Shown: positions 48,083 to 56,075 of the stretch, piece by piece
Numbering within the stretch: position 1 is the first letter of the stretch
Layout of the letters: each line of letters starts with the position of its first letter
Assembly (NCBI RefSeq): GCF_004353925.1
Contig: NZ_SMOK01000012.1
Location: 248,001 to 312,000, forward strand
Length of the DNA: 64,000 nucleotides
Direction of reading: 5' to 3'
Source of the DNA: Pseudomonas sp. H9
GTDB lineage: Bacteria; Pseudomonadota; Gammaproteobacteria; Pseudomonadales; Pseudomonadaceae
Position numbers and translations under genes: made by a program
The notes under the pieces: generated by a model
Database searches by the model: none
The model's input: the letters and a program-made list of their open reading frames with translations, nothing else
Told to the model about the DNA's origin: nothing

Positions 48083-48870
48083 TCACCGGCCACGCATTTA
48101 TTCAACATATTGAGAAGCGGCTCGTCCCGAATTTGAAATTCGAGGTTATATGTACGCCCTGTCTTTCTTATGCACGACAGATTCACGCGAGAACCTGTGC
48201 GGCTAATAAATACTTGGCCTTGCATGTTTTCATCTGGCAAGTTCAAACTTAACACTTCAGATTTCAGCGCATTGACAGCGCTGTCACTTTTGCCAACGGC
48301 CGAAATAGAAAGTTCGCCTTGTTTAATGATGGCGACATGTAATTCATTGGCTGGTTCAAACCAAACATACAAACGCCATATTGAAAATATAGCGAACAGC
48401 GTTGCCGCCAGATAACCGATCCGTACGGAAATTCCCATCGTCCGCTTTTGTTCAGGCGTGGCGTTACCTTCAGCTGCGGGCGGGGCGGTGGGCTCCGGCG
48501 GAGCCTGTACCGGCACGGGTTGGGTTTCGGTATGGGAGAGTACATAATCGCTGTTGAAACGATAGCCCCGTCGCGGCACGGTGATGACGATCTCGTGGTC
48601 TTTACCGTCGCCGAGAATGTTTCTCAGCATGAAGATCGACTGGTTGAGGCTACCTGCCGAAACGACACGGTCGTCCCAGGCAAACTCCAGAATGGCTTCA
48701 CGTGAACAAATGGCCCCTGCGTCCATTAGCAAAAGTTCAAGTATGCGGGACTCGGCGCGTGCGAGCGTCAGCTCCTCGGGGGTGCCGTGTGTTCTGTAAA
48801 TGATTATCTTGCAGTGTTCGGAGTTAAACTCCACAAGCTCGCTGTTTTTTAGTCGAAATTTGTAGATCAT
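48079..48870 (-). CDS. ToxR/CadC-like membrane-bound winged-helix regulator
   Basis: A 263-residue protein. Residues 1-108 are an OmpR-type winged helix: LTLARAESRILELLLMDAG, VVSAGSLNQSIFMLRNILGD and ITVPRRGYRF. A Pro-rich linker follows (118-135), then one transmembrane helix at about 151-171 and a periplasmic tail of about 90 residues with Cys233 and Cys259. No receiver domain is present. ToxR/CadC/TcpP proteins of this plan sense envelope signals and bind DNA directly from the membrane. Signal and targets are unknown. A good sigma-70 promoter precedes it. The region is AT-rich relative to the chromosome. Confidence 0.85.
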   Translation of the reverse strand: MIYKFRLKNSELVEFNSEHCKIIIYRTHGTPEELTLARAESRILELLLMDAGAICSREAILEFAWDDRVVSAGSLNQSIFMLRNILGDGKDHEIVITVPRRGYRFNSDYVLSHTETQPVPVQAPPEPTAPPAAEGNATPEQKRTMGISVRIGYLAATLFAIFSIWRLYVWFEPANELHVAIIKQGELSISAVGKSDSAVNALKSEVLSLNLPDENMQGQVFISRTGSRVNLSCIRKTGRTYNLEFQIRDEPLLNMLNKCVAGE

Positions 48871-48902
48871 CCAACAGTACGCGTGTTGTGAAATTCACTA
48901 CT

Positions 48903-48931
48903 ATTATAAAGCCCGATATCGTTTAAGCCAA
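48903..48931 (-). promoter_or_regulatory. Sigma-70 promoter of the ToxR-like operon
   Basis: On the minus strand TTGGCT (48931-48926) and TATAAT (48908-48903) are 17 bp apart, giving a start near 48896 and a leader of about 26 nt. Confidence 0.65.
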
Positions 48932-48990
48932 GTCGATGGAATGTGCTTGCCCTGGCGTTAATATATAAATAGACTATTGGGCAATATATA

Positions 48991-49004
48991 TTTCAATGTT
49001 GAAA
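48991..49004. repeat. Short palindrome in an AT-rich intergenic segment
   Basis: TTTCAATGTTGAAA is an inverted repeat with 6-bp arms between the comM 3' end and the ToxR-like promoter. It might be an operator; there is nothing else to support this. Confidence 0.3.
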
Positions 49005-49011
49005 TAATTGC

Positions 49012-50508
49012 TCAGATCGTAGTTGTCGGGCGGTACTGCAACGCTTCGGCAAGGTGGGCTCTGCCGATGCGCTCGGTTCGTTCCAGATCGGCGAGGGTAC
49101 GGGCAACCTTCAACAAGCGATGGGCGGCGCGCAAGGACAGGGTCAGGCGTTCGCAGGCACTTTCCAGCCAGTGCTGATCGGCTGTGGATAACACGCAGTG
49201 CTGGCGCAAGCCCGGCAGGTCGAGAAATGCATTGGCACAGCCCTGGCGTTGCTGCTGGAGCGTCCTGGCCTCGGCAACACGGCTCGCGACGGTGGCACTG
49301 CTGTCGCCATTATTGTCGACCGGGCACAAGGCTGTGGCCTCGCGTGCAACGGTCAGGTGCAAGTCAATGCGGTCGAGCAGCGGGCCAGAGAGTTTATTGC
49401 GATAACGCTGAATCTGGTCGCTCCCGCAACGGCAGCGCCCGGTGGGGTCGCCGAGATATCCACAGGGGCAGGGGTTCATCGCCGCCACCAGTTGAAAGCG
49501 TGCGGGGAAGCGGATCTTGTCCTTGGCCCGGGCAATGACGATTTCACCCGATTCCAACGGCTCACGTAGCACCTCGAGCACGCGGCGTTCGAATTCCGGC
49601 AACTCATCGAGAAACAGCACGCCGTGGTGGGCGAGGGTGATCTCGCCGGGTTGCGGGCGACTGCCGCCGCCCACCAATGCCGCCCCGGAGGCCGAATGAT
49701 GAGGGTGCCTGAACGGGCGTTGTGGCCAATGACTCAAGGGTACATGGCTGGCAACGGACTGAATTGCGGCCACTTCCAGCGCTTCACGTTCATCCAGCGG
49801 CGGCAACAGGCCGGGCAGGCGGCTGGCGAGCAGGGTTTTTCCCGTGCCCGGAGGGCCGCTGAACAGCAGGTTGTGTGCACCTGCCGCCGCGACCAGCAAG
49901 GCCCGTTTGGCAGCTTGCTGGCCCTGAACCTCATTGAGGTCGGGGTAAGGCCTGGCCTGTAACACCAGGCCGTTGGCAGCGTAGGGTGTGATCAGGGCCT
50001 GGCCGTTGAAGTGGCCGATCAGCTCCAGCAGATGACCGACCGCGTACACCACCAAACCGGAGGCCAGGCAGGCTTCTTCAGCATTCTCTTTCGGCACCAC
50101 CAACGCCCGCCCGGCTTCCCGCGCGGCCAAGGCGGCTGGCAGCACGCCTTGGACGGGGCGTATCGCGCCCGACAGCGCCAGCTCGCCCAGGCATTCGACG
50201 CCTTCCAGTACTTGATATGGGAACTGCGCATTGGCCGCAAGAATTCCCAGAGCAATCGCCAGGTCAAAGCGCCCGCCGTCCTTGGGTAAGTCGGCGGGTG
50301 CCAGATTGAGAGTGATGCGCCGTGCGGGAAACTCCAGGCCCGAATTGAGAATCGCGCTGCGAACCCGGTCTTTGCTTTCTTTGACCGTGGCTTCTGGTAA
50401 GCCGACCAATGTCAGTGCGGGCAGTCCGTTGGCCAAATGGGCTTCAACGCTGACCGCGGGTGCAGATACACCCACCTGGGCGCGGCTGTGGACGAGGGCG
50501 AGGGACAT
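49012..50508 (-). CDS. comM: YifB/ComM family Mg-chelatase-like AAA+ ATPase
   Basis: A 498-residue protein. The N-terminal Lon-protease-like fold (residues 1-170) is followed by the AAA+ module with Walker A FSGPPGTGKTLLAS, Walker B GVLFLDELPEF and the CPCGYLGDPTGRCRC cysteine cluster, then a C-terminal Mg-chelatase domain. ComM is a branch-migration helicase that helps chromosomal integration of DNA taken up by transformation. Length is normal. No competence genes are adjacent. Confidence 0.94.
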   Translation of the reverse strand: MSLALVHSRAQVGVSAPAVSVEAHLANGLPALTLVGLPEATVKESKDRVRSAILNSGLEFPARRITLNLAPADLPKDGGRFDLAIALGILAANAQFPYQVLEGVECLGELALSGAIRPVQGVLPAALAAREAGRALVVPKENAEEACLASGLVVYAVGHLLELIGHFNGQALITPYAANGLVLQARPYPDLNEVQGQQAAKRALLVAAAGAHNLLFSGPPGTGKTLLASRLPGLLPPLDEREALEVAAIQSVASHVPLSHWPQRPFRHPHHSASGAALVGGGSRPQPGEITLAHHGVLFLDELPEFERRVLEVLREPLESGEIVIARAKDKIRFPARFQLVAAMNPCPCGYLGDPTGRCRCGSDQIQRYRNKLSGPLLDRIDLHLTVAREATALCPVDNNGDSSATVASRVAEARTLQQQRQGCANAFLDLPGLRQHCVLSTADQHWLESACERLTLSLRAAHRLLKVARTLADLERTERIGRAHLAEALQYRPTTTI

Positions 50509-50626
50509 GAACGCTCCGTGTTCTGTGTGGGGCCGCTTCCTGCGGATCTGCAGAGCATAGTGAGGTGAGGCGGGTGAAGGCGGGGAAGAGTGAGTCTGTT
50601 TTTTACAGGCGAATTTGAGACCTCCG

Positions 50627-50697
50627 GTGGGAGCGGGCTTGCCCCGCGACTGGGTTGCATCAGTTACACCGCATCGCGGGGCAAGCCCGCTCCTACA
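50627..50697. repeat. REP pair 11 (head-to-head)
   Basis: GTGGGAGCGGGCTTGCCCCG and its inverse copy about 26 nt apart. It begins the 673-bp gap between comM and ubiK; 50698-50879 shows nothing I can interpret. Confidence 0.93.
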
Positions 50698-50879
50698 GGT
50701 TGTAGTGGTTTTCTGTCAGACGCTTCTGAATCATACTTCCGGCGCCGCTGCTCTGTTGCGCCTGCCTCGGTGCGTGCCTACCCTGCGTCTGTCGTTGCCA
50801 ATTCAGCGACCGGATTTCGCAGTCCAGGCTTAGTAGAGCTCCATTTTCCAGAAACAGGTTAATGGCGGCTGTGCGTGGG

Positions 50880-50990
50880 GCACCTTCGGGTGCGCCGGTT
50901 CCTATGCCCGGTCTGCGAACCCGCGTACAGCTGCCACCCTCTTCGTTTCGCAGCGAACGGTGGTTGCTCCATCCGCATAGGAGTTGCTCG
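50880..50990 (+). promoter_or_regulatory. Structured leader with loop complementary to the ribosome binding site
   Basis: Hairpin 1: GCACC/GGTGC with a TTCG tetraloop (50880-50893). Hairpin 2: CCGG/CCGG (50895-50898 with 50908-50911) with loop TTCCTATGC. Hairpin 3: CCACC/GGTGG with inner TTCG/CGAA (50934-50963). The loop of hairpin 2 (50899-50907) pairs with GCATAGGAG at 50975-50983, eight Watson-Crick pairs plus one G-T, covering the Shine-Dalgarno of the ORF at 50991. This looks like a translation-controlling pseudoknot. Confidence 0.6.
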
Positions 50991-51095
50991 ATGAAGAAGT
51001 CCTATGCCTGGTCTACTCAGAACTCTGTTGAGTTAGCGCGGGCATTGATTGATGCGTTGCTCGACGGGATTGAGCTGCAGCGTCTGCCTGGTTGA
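50991..51095 (+). CDS. 34-residue ORF behind the folded leader, possible DUF3077-like remnant
   Basis: The ORF MKKSYAWSTQNSVELARALI... to DGIELQRLPG starts at an ATG 7 bp after AGGAG. The central stretch SVELARALIDALLDGIE resembles the C-terminal helix of small Pseudomonas proteins (DUF3077-like), so it may be a shortened family member or an active micro-gene; this similarity is from memory. A longer in-frame start at 50862 would translate the hairpins and is not credible. It is bracketed by REP pairs 11 and 12. Confidence 0.5.
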   Translation: MKKSYAWSTQNSVELARALIDALLDGIELQRLPG

Positions 51096-51102
51096 AGTGT
51101 GC

Positions 51103-51174
51103 TGTGGGAGCGGGCTTGCCCCGCGATTGCGGCCTTTCAGACAAATCGCATCGCGGGGCAAGCCCGCTCCTACA
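51103..51174. repeat. REP pair 12 (head-to-head)
   Basis: TGTGGGAGCGGGCTTGCCCC and its inverse copy, about 27 nt apart, between the small ORF and convergent ubiK. Confidence 0.93.
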
Positions 51175-51181
51175 GGTTGAA

Positions 51182-51445
51182 TCATTCAGTCGCTGCTGGG
51201 CTCAGGCGAGCTTCCATTTCAGCCACTTTGGCCTCCAGCGCTTCTAGGCGAGCGCGGGTGCGAGCCAGTACTACCATCTGGCTGTCGAACTCTTCCCGGC
51301 TGACCAGTTCCAGTTTGCTGAAACCACTTTGCAGCAAGGCTTTGAACTGGCTTTCCAGTTCGGCACGAGGCTGGGAAGTGTCGCCGCTGAACAGGCGTGA
51401 GGCCTGGTCGCTCAGGGCGTCGAGAAAGGCTTTGGGCGCGAGCAT
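51182..51445 (-). CDS. ubiK: Ubiquinone biosynthesis accessory factor UbiK
   Basis: An 87-residue protein of the BMFP/YqiC family. The N-terminus FLDALSDQASRLFSG can bind membranes, and residues 55-82 (ARTRARLEALEAKVAEMEARL) form a coiled coil. UbiK works with UbiJ in the ubiquinone complex. The ATG at 51445 is used. It is divergent from glnK over 372 bp. Confidence 0.9.
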   Translation of the reverse strand: MLAPKAFLDALSDQASRLFSGDTSQPRAELESQFKALLQSGFSKLELVSREEFDSQMVVLARTRARLEALEAKVAEMEARLSPAATE

Positions 51446-51543
51446 GTTCGGCTATCCGCTGTATCGAAGTGGGGCGCCAGTGTAGCACGCAGTTTTGCTG
51501 ACCTTGAGTTGCACGCTTTTTGAGCATCGCGGTGATTTGCCGC

Positions 51544-51558
51544 GCACCGTATTTGTGC
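51544..51558 (+). promoter_or_regulatory. NtrC-type enhancer site upstream of glnK
   Basis: GCACCGTATTTGTGC fits the NtrC consensus GCACYANNNTRGTGC at 10 of 12 specified positions. A weaker partner, GCACGCTTTTTGAGC, is at 51511-51525, 33 bp (three helical turns) away. They lie about 75-120 bp upstream of the sigma-54 promoter. Confidence 0.6.
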
Positions 51559-51632
51559 AGTCCGGCGGTGCTGGCGACTGGCCAATCACCAGCGCGCAAC
51601 GTAAGTGCCTGTAATTGGGTGATTTAGCGGAT

Positions 51633-51649
51633 CTGGCAAGCTTTCTGCT
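51633..51649 (+). promoter_or_regulatory. Sigma-54 promoter of glnK-amtB
   Basis: CTGGCAAGCTTTCTGCT fits YTGGCACGNNNNTTGCW with two mismatches and has the required GG and GC 10 bp apart. Start is predicted near 51661, leaving a leader of about 157 nt to glnK. Confidence 0.75.
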
Positions 51650-51688
51650 AAGACCATAGTGACCCATGCACTGATGCAGTCACCGTGA

Positions 51689-52156
<468 letters not shown>

Positions 52157-52197
52157 AAAAAGCCTCACCAAACCCCAACGCCCCAGGAGATAACAAT

Positions 52198-53529
52198 ATG
52201 ACTCTGCGTCAATTCGCAGGGCTAGGAGCCCTTTTGTCCCTCGTAATGCCCGGCATGGCCCTGGCAGAGGAGGCAGCCCCCGTCCTCAACTCCGGCGACA
52301 CCGCCTGGATGTTGACCGCAACCGCGTTGGTGCTGTTCATGACCATCCCTGGTCTGGCCCTGTTCTACGGCGGTATGGTGCGTTCCAAGAACGTGCTGTC
52401 GGTGATGATGCAGTGCTTTGCGATTACCGGCCTGATCAGTGTCCTGTGGGTGGTTTACGGTTATAGCCTGGCTTTCGATACCACCGGTATGGAGCAAGGC
52501 GTCGTCAACTTCAATTCCTTCGTCGGTGGCCTGTCCAAAGCCTTTCTGGCTGGCGTGACGCCTGCGAGCCTGACCTCTTCGGCGGCGCTGTTCCCTGAAG
52601 CGGTATTCATTACTTTCCAGATGACCTTCGCGATCATCACTCCGGCGCTGATTGTCGGGGCCTTTGCCGAGCGTATGAAGTTCTCGGCCATGCTGATCTT
52701 CATGGCCATCTGGTTCACCCTGGTTTACGCGCCGATTGCGCACATGGTCTGGGCCGGCAATGGCGGCCTGATGTGGGACTGGGGCGTGCTGGACTTTGCG
52801 GGCGGCACGGTGGTGCACATCAACGCCGGTATTGCGGGCTTGGTAGCCTGCCTGGTGCTGGGCAAACGTAAGGGTTTCCCGACCACGCCGATGGCACCGC
52901 ACAACCTGGGCTACACCCTGATGGGCGCGGCGATGCTGTGGATCGGCTGGTTCGGTTTCAACGCAGGTTCTGCTGCGGCGGCCAACGGTACGGCAGGCAT
53001 GGCCATGCTGGTGACCCAGATCGCGACGGCCGCTGCTGCCCTGGGCTGGATGTTCGCTGAGTGGGTGACTCACGGTAAGCCAAGCGCACTGGGCATTGCT
53101 TCGGGTGTAGTGGCTGGCTTGGTTGCCATCACCCCTGCTGCTGGCACCGTCGGCCCGATGGGTGCCCTGGTGATCGGCCTTGTGTCTGGGGTGGTCTGCT
53201 ACTTCTGCGCCACCAGCCTCAAGCGCAAGCTCGGCTACGACGACTCGCTGGACGCGTTCGGCGTACACGGTGTCGGCGGTATCGTCGGTGCGATCCTTAC
53301 CGGTGTATTCGCAGCTCCTGTGTTGGGCGGTTTCGGCACCGTTGAAGACATCGGCGCTCAAGTCTGGATTCAGGCCAAAGGCGTTGGCTTCACCGTGATC
53401 TACACCGCGATCGTTACCTACGTGATCCTCAAGGTGCTGGATCTGGTGATGGGCCTGCGGGTTAACGAAGAAGAAGAGTCGGTTGGTCTCGACCTGGCGC
53501 AACACAACGAGCGCGGCTACAACCTGTAA
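52198..53529 (+). CDS. amtB: Ammonium transporter AmtB
   Basis: A 443-residue inner-membrane channel with a cleavable N-terminal signal (MTLRQFAGLGALLSLVMPGMALA) and 11 transmembrane helices. NSGDTAWMLTATALVLFMTIPGLALFYGG, FAGGTVVHINAGIAGLV (pore His) and DDSLDAFGVHGVGGIVGA (second pore His) are the Amt signatures. It takes up ammonium and is blocked by GlnK when nitrogen is ample. GGAGAT precedes the ATG. Confidence 0.97.
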   Translation: MTLRQFAGLGALLSLVMPGMALAEEAAPVLNSGDTAWMLTATALVLFMTIPGLALFYGGMVRSKNVLSVMMQCFAITGLISVLWVVYGYSLAFDTTGMEQGVVNFNSFVGGLSKAFLAGVTPASLTSSAALFPEAVFITFQMTFAIITPALIVGAFAERMKFSAMLIFMAIWFTLVYAPIAHMVWAGNGGLMWDWGVLDFAGGTVVHINAGIAGLVACLVLGKRKGFPTTPMAPHNLGYTLMGAAMLWIGWFGFNAGSAAAANGTAGMAMLVTQIATAAAALGWMFAEWVTHGKPSALGIASGVVAGLVAITPAAGTVGPMGALVIGLVSGVVCYFCATSLKRKLGYDDSLDAFGVHGVGGIVGAILTGVFAAPVLGGFGTVEDIGAQVWIQAKGVGFTVIYTAIVTYVILKVLDLVMGLRVNEEEESVGLDLAQHNERGYNL

Positions 53530-53539
53530 CCTGCTCGAA

Positions 53540-53569
53540 AATTTGCCCGGCTTGCCGGGCATTTTTTTT
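53540..53569 (+). terminator. Rho-independent terminator of amtB
   Basis: TGCCCGG/CCGGGCA around CTTG, followed by eight T. Confidence 0.93.
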
Positions 53570-53709
53570 GCCTGCAATTTGTCGGTTTTGGTCAACGCAA
53601 ACGGTTTCTTTCGACGCTTTTGAGGTAGCTTTTTTTGCTGGCATCAGAGAGGCAGAAAACTTACAGCTCAGAGTGAGAGTTAGACGCTTTGTTTTTTCTC
53701 TGAGCACGC

Positions 53710-54003
53710 TAGAATGCGCGCCGAAGGGAGCTGACAAGCTGTCCGCAAACTTCGCTACCCTTTGCTAGGCTTGCCAATGAGCAGGCCGATCACGCCGGGG
53801 TAGGCCGACGGGTGTTCTGTCGGCAGCTCTTTAATTTCGTCAGGCCCTGCCAAGAGCGGGGCTTGCACGGCGCGCGGCATATGCCATGGCGCACGCCTGA
53901 GGTGGCGGCAAACCCGCGACCCTGTGAATTTTTCCGGTGGCTGCCGATTCCCGGCGCTGCTGGTCTAAAACTAATCTGCTTTTCGCAAGTCATGAGGTAG
54001 AAC
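53710..54003 (+). promoter_or_regulatory. Long leader region of sutA
   Basis: A TAGAAT -10-like hexamer at 53710-53715 would start a leader of about 280 nt. Within it GCCGAC (53804-53809) pairs with GTCGGC (53819-53824) and is followed by AGCTCTTTAATTT, a weak terminator-like shape. No ORF stands out. The 474-bp gap is otherwise unexplained. Confidence 0.35.
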
Positions 54004-54330
54004 ATGAGCGACGACGATCTGGAAAATGACGACCTCGAAGTAGGCGACGAAGACGAAGGTGATGAAGGCCTCGAAGCGGCAGCTGATGATGTAGCTGACG
54101 ACAGTGGTGACGACAGCCCGGTACCTGCTACCAAAGGCAAGTCCAAGTCGGCTGCGGTCTCGGTCGATGAAATGCCGAGCATGGAAGCCAAGCAGAAAGA
54201 GCGCGATGCCCTGGCCAAGGCCATGGAAGAGTTCCTCGCGCGTGGCGGCAAGGTGCAGGAAGTGGAGGCCAACGTGGTCGCCGATCCGCCCAAGAAGCCA
54301 GACAACAAATACGGCAGCCGCCCTATCTAA
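54004..54330 (+). CDS. sutA: RNA polymerase-binding regulator SutA
   Basis: A 108-residue protein: a very acidic, probably disordered N-terminal 40 residues (many Asp/Glu/Gly) and a C-terminal part KQKERDALAKAMEEFLARGGKVQEVE ending in DPPKKPDNKYGSRPI. This matches SutA, known in P. aeruginosa to bind RNA polymerase and aid growth in slow-growing or starved cells. Position after glnK-amtB is also conserved. AGGTAG lies before the ATG. Confidence 0.9.
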   Translation: MSDDDLENDDLEVGDEDEGDEGLEAAADDVADDSGDDSPVPATKGKSKSAAVSVDEMPSMEAKQKERDALAKAMEEFLARGGKVQEVEANVVADPPKKPDNKYGSRPI

Positions 54331-54346
54331 GGGCTGTTGTTAGCAA

Positions 54347-54376
54347 GAAAGCCCGCCGTCGCTGCGGGCTTTTTTG
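54347..54376 (+). terminator. Rho-independent terminator of sutA
   Basis: GCCCGC/GCGGGC with flanking A and T, followed by TTTTTT. Confidence 0.92.
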
Positions 54377-54404
54377 TGGGTGTCGTGTAGCTGAATAGCG
54401 GGAC

Positions 54405-54475
54405 TGTGGGAGCGGGCTTGCCCCGCGATGTGATGTGCCTGACAGTCCGCAAGCGCGGGGCAAGCCCGCTCCTAC
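54405..54475. repeat. REP pair 13 (head-to-head)
   Basis: TGTGGGAGCGGGCTTGCCCC and an inverse copy about 26 nt apart, between convergent sutA and the HAD gene. Confidence 0.93.
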
Positions 54476-54483
54476 CGGGGGTG

Positions 54484-55179
54484 TCAGCGCCAGCTGTTGA
54501 GCAGTTCAGGCAGCTGCGAAAGGCGCTGAATTTCAGCGTCAGGGCGGCTATCGGCATCCCACGTCTTGCCCTGGGGGTTGAACCAGATCGCTCGCAGGCC
54601 CGCGCGTTGGGCACCGGCGATGTCGTCGCCCGGATGGTCGCCGATGTGCACTGCCGCGTGCGCTTGGACCTGGCCTTGACGCAATGCCTCATGGAACGGC
54701 AGTGGATCAGGTTTGCCAATGCCAAGATCTTCGGCGCACAGGGCAAACTTGAAGTAGTCGGCCAGCCCCAGGCGGCGCACATCGGCATTGCCGTTGGTGA
54801 CTACGCCCAAGGTGTAGCGGTGGCGGAGGATCTCCAGCACCGGCTGCACTTCAGGGAAAATATCGACCTGATGGCGGGCGTGAAGGAACACTTCAAAGCC
54901 TTCGTTGGCCAGCTCACGGGCTTTGTTTTCGCTGTAGCCAACATCTTCCAGCGCATGGAACAGCACCCGGCGGCGCAAGGCGCTGATACGGTGCTTGAGC
55001 CCAGGTTCGGCTGCTACCAGGCGTTCGCGGATGCTGTAGAGGTGTTCTACGGGAACGGCGCCAAGGTCTGGCGCATTGGCGGCGAGCCAGTCCCGGAGGA
55101 CCGTCTCGGCGCTTTGGATTACCGGTGCGGTATCCCAGAGGGTGTCGTCGAGGTCGAACGTGATCAGCTCAATACTCAT
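54484..55179 (-). CDS. HAD family hydrolase (YigB-like)
   Basis: A 231-residue haloacid dehalogenase-type phosphatase. Motif I is [11 protein letters not shown], motif II VVTNGNA, and motif [15 protein letters not shown] and [13 protein letters not shown]. In E. coli YigB dephosphorylates FMN and other small phosphates. The ATG overlaps the TGA of xerC by 4 bp (ATGA), so it is translated from the same mRNA. It is the last gene of the lptM-lysA-dapF-DUF484-xerC run. Confidence 0.92.
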   Translation of the reverse strand: MSIELITFDLDDTLWDTAPVIQSAETVLRDWLAANAPDLGAVPVEHLYSIRERLVAAEPGLKHRISALRRRVLFHALEDVGYSENKARELANEGFEVFLHARHQVDIFPEVQPVLEILRHRYTLGVVTNGNADVRRLGLADYFKFALCAEDLGIGKPDPLPFHEALRQGQVQAHAAVHIGDHPGDDIAGAQRAGLRAIWFNPQGKTWDADSRPDAEIQRLSQLPELLNSWR

Positions 55180-56075
55180 GAGTCGCTGCCCTTGCTGCGT
55201 TTGGCCCGCGGATGGGCGCTGTCATAGACGGCGGCCAAATGCTGGAAATCAAGGTGAGTGTAGATCTGCGTGGTGGCAATGTCGGCATGGCCAAGCATCT
55301 CTTGTACGGCGCGCAGGTCTTGGGACGATTCGAGCATGTGGCTGGCAAACGAGTGCCGCAGCATGTGCGGGTGCAGGTTCTGGCCGAGTTCGCGCTGGCC
55401 GGCGACCTGTACACGCAGTTGAATGGCCCGTGGGCCGAGGCGACGACCCTGGCGGCTGACGAACACTGCGTTGTCCACGGGCGCGCTGATGCCCCGTAGC
55501 GCTAGCCAGTGTTCAAGGGCTTCGCGAGCCTTGCGACCGACCGGCAGTACGCGGGTTTTGCTGCCTTTGCCGTGTACCTGAACCAAACCGGCCGGTAAGT
55601 CGAGCTGGTCAGTATCGAGGCTGGTCAGCTCCGACAATCGCAGGCCAGAGGAGTAGAACAGTTCAAGCATGGCCTGATCACGGCGGGCGATAAAATCATC
55701 ATCCACTGCGCCGTCGAGCAACTGTAAGGCACGGTCGGTGTCGAGGGTTTTCGGCAGGCGTCGCTCACCCTTGGGCGCCGACAAGCCATTGGCCGGATCA
55801 TGGTTACACACGCCTTCGCGATTGAGGTAGCGATAGAACCCGCGCACCGCCGAGAGCAGGCGAGCCAGGCTGCGTGAAGACTGGCCCTGATGGTGCTGGC
55901 GGGCAATGAACTGGCGCAGGTGCTGGATCTGCAGGGCATTCCAGTTGTCGATGCCCGACTTGCTGCAGTACGCCAGCACATGGTCGAGGTCGCGGCGGTA
56001 GGCCAGCTGGGTATGCTCGGATACCTGGCGCTCATTGCGCAAATGCGCGATGAAGGCTTGTAGCTGGCGTTCCAT
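55176..56075 (-). CDS. xerC: Tyrosine recombinase XerC
   Basis: A 299-residue site-specific recombinase that resolves chromosome dimers at dif with XerD. The N-terminal core-binding domain has [14 protein letters not shown]; the catalytic domain has Arg in [25 protein letters not shown] and nucleophile Tyr in TTQIYTHLD. It overlaps DUF484 by one base (TGATG) and the HAD gene by 4 bp. This is the chromosomal housekeeping copy, not a mobile integrase, as shown by the dapF-DUF484 neighbours. Confidence 0.96.
   Translation of the reverse strand: MERQLQAFIAHLRNERQVSEHTQLAYRRDLDHVLAYCSKSGIDNWNALQIQHLRQFIARQHHQGQSSRSLARLLSAVRGFYRYLNREGVCNHDPANGLSAPKGERRLPKTLDTDRALQLLDGAVDDDFIARRDQAMLELFYSSGLRLSELTSLDTDQLDLPAGLVQVHGKGSKTRVLPVGRKAREALEHWLALRGISAPVDNAVFVSRQGRRLGPRAIQLRVQVAGQRELGQNLHPHMLRHSFASHMLESSQDLRAVQEMLGHADIATTQIYTHLDFQHLAAVYDSAHPRAKRSKGSDS

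Noticed and set aside
50862..50990. Longer start for the small ORF at 50991
   Set aside because: It would translate through three hairpins and the ribosome site, giving a composition unlike a protein.
52222..53595. 457-codon open frame opposite amtB
   Set aside because: His/Gln/Arg-rich composition typical of antisense to a membrane protein; amtB is certain.
55176..56075. Tyrosine recombinase as sign of an integrated element
   Set aside because: It is XerC in its conserved dapF-DUF484 context; no att-like repeats or cargo genes.
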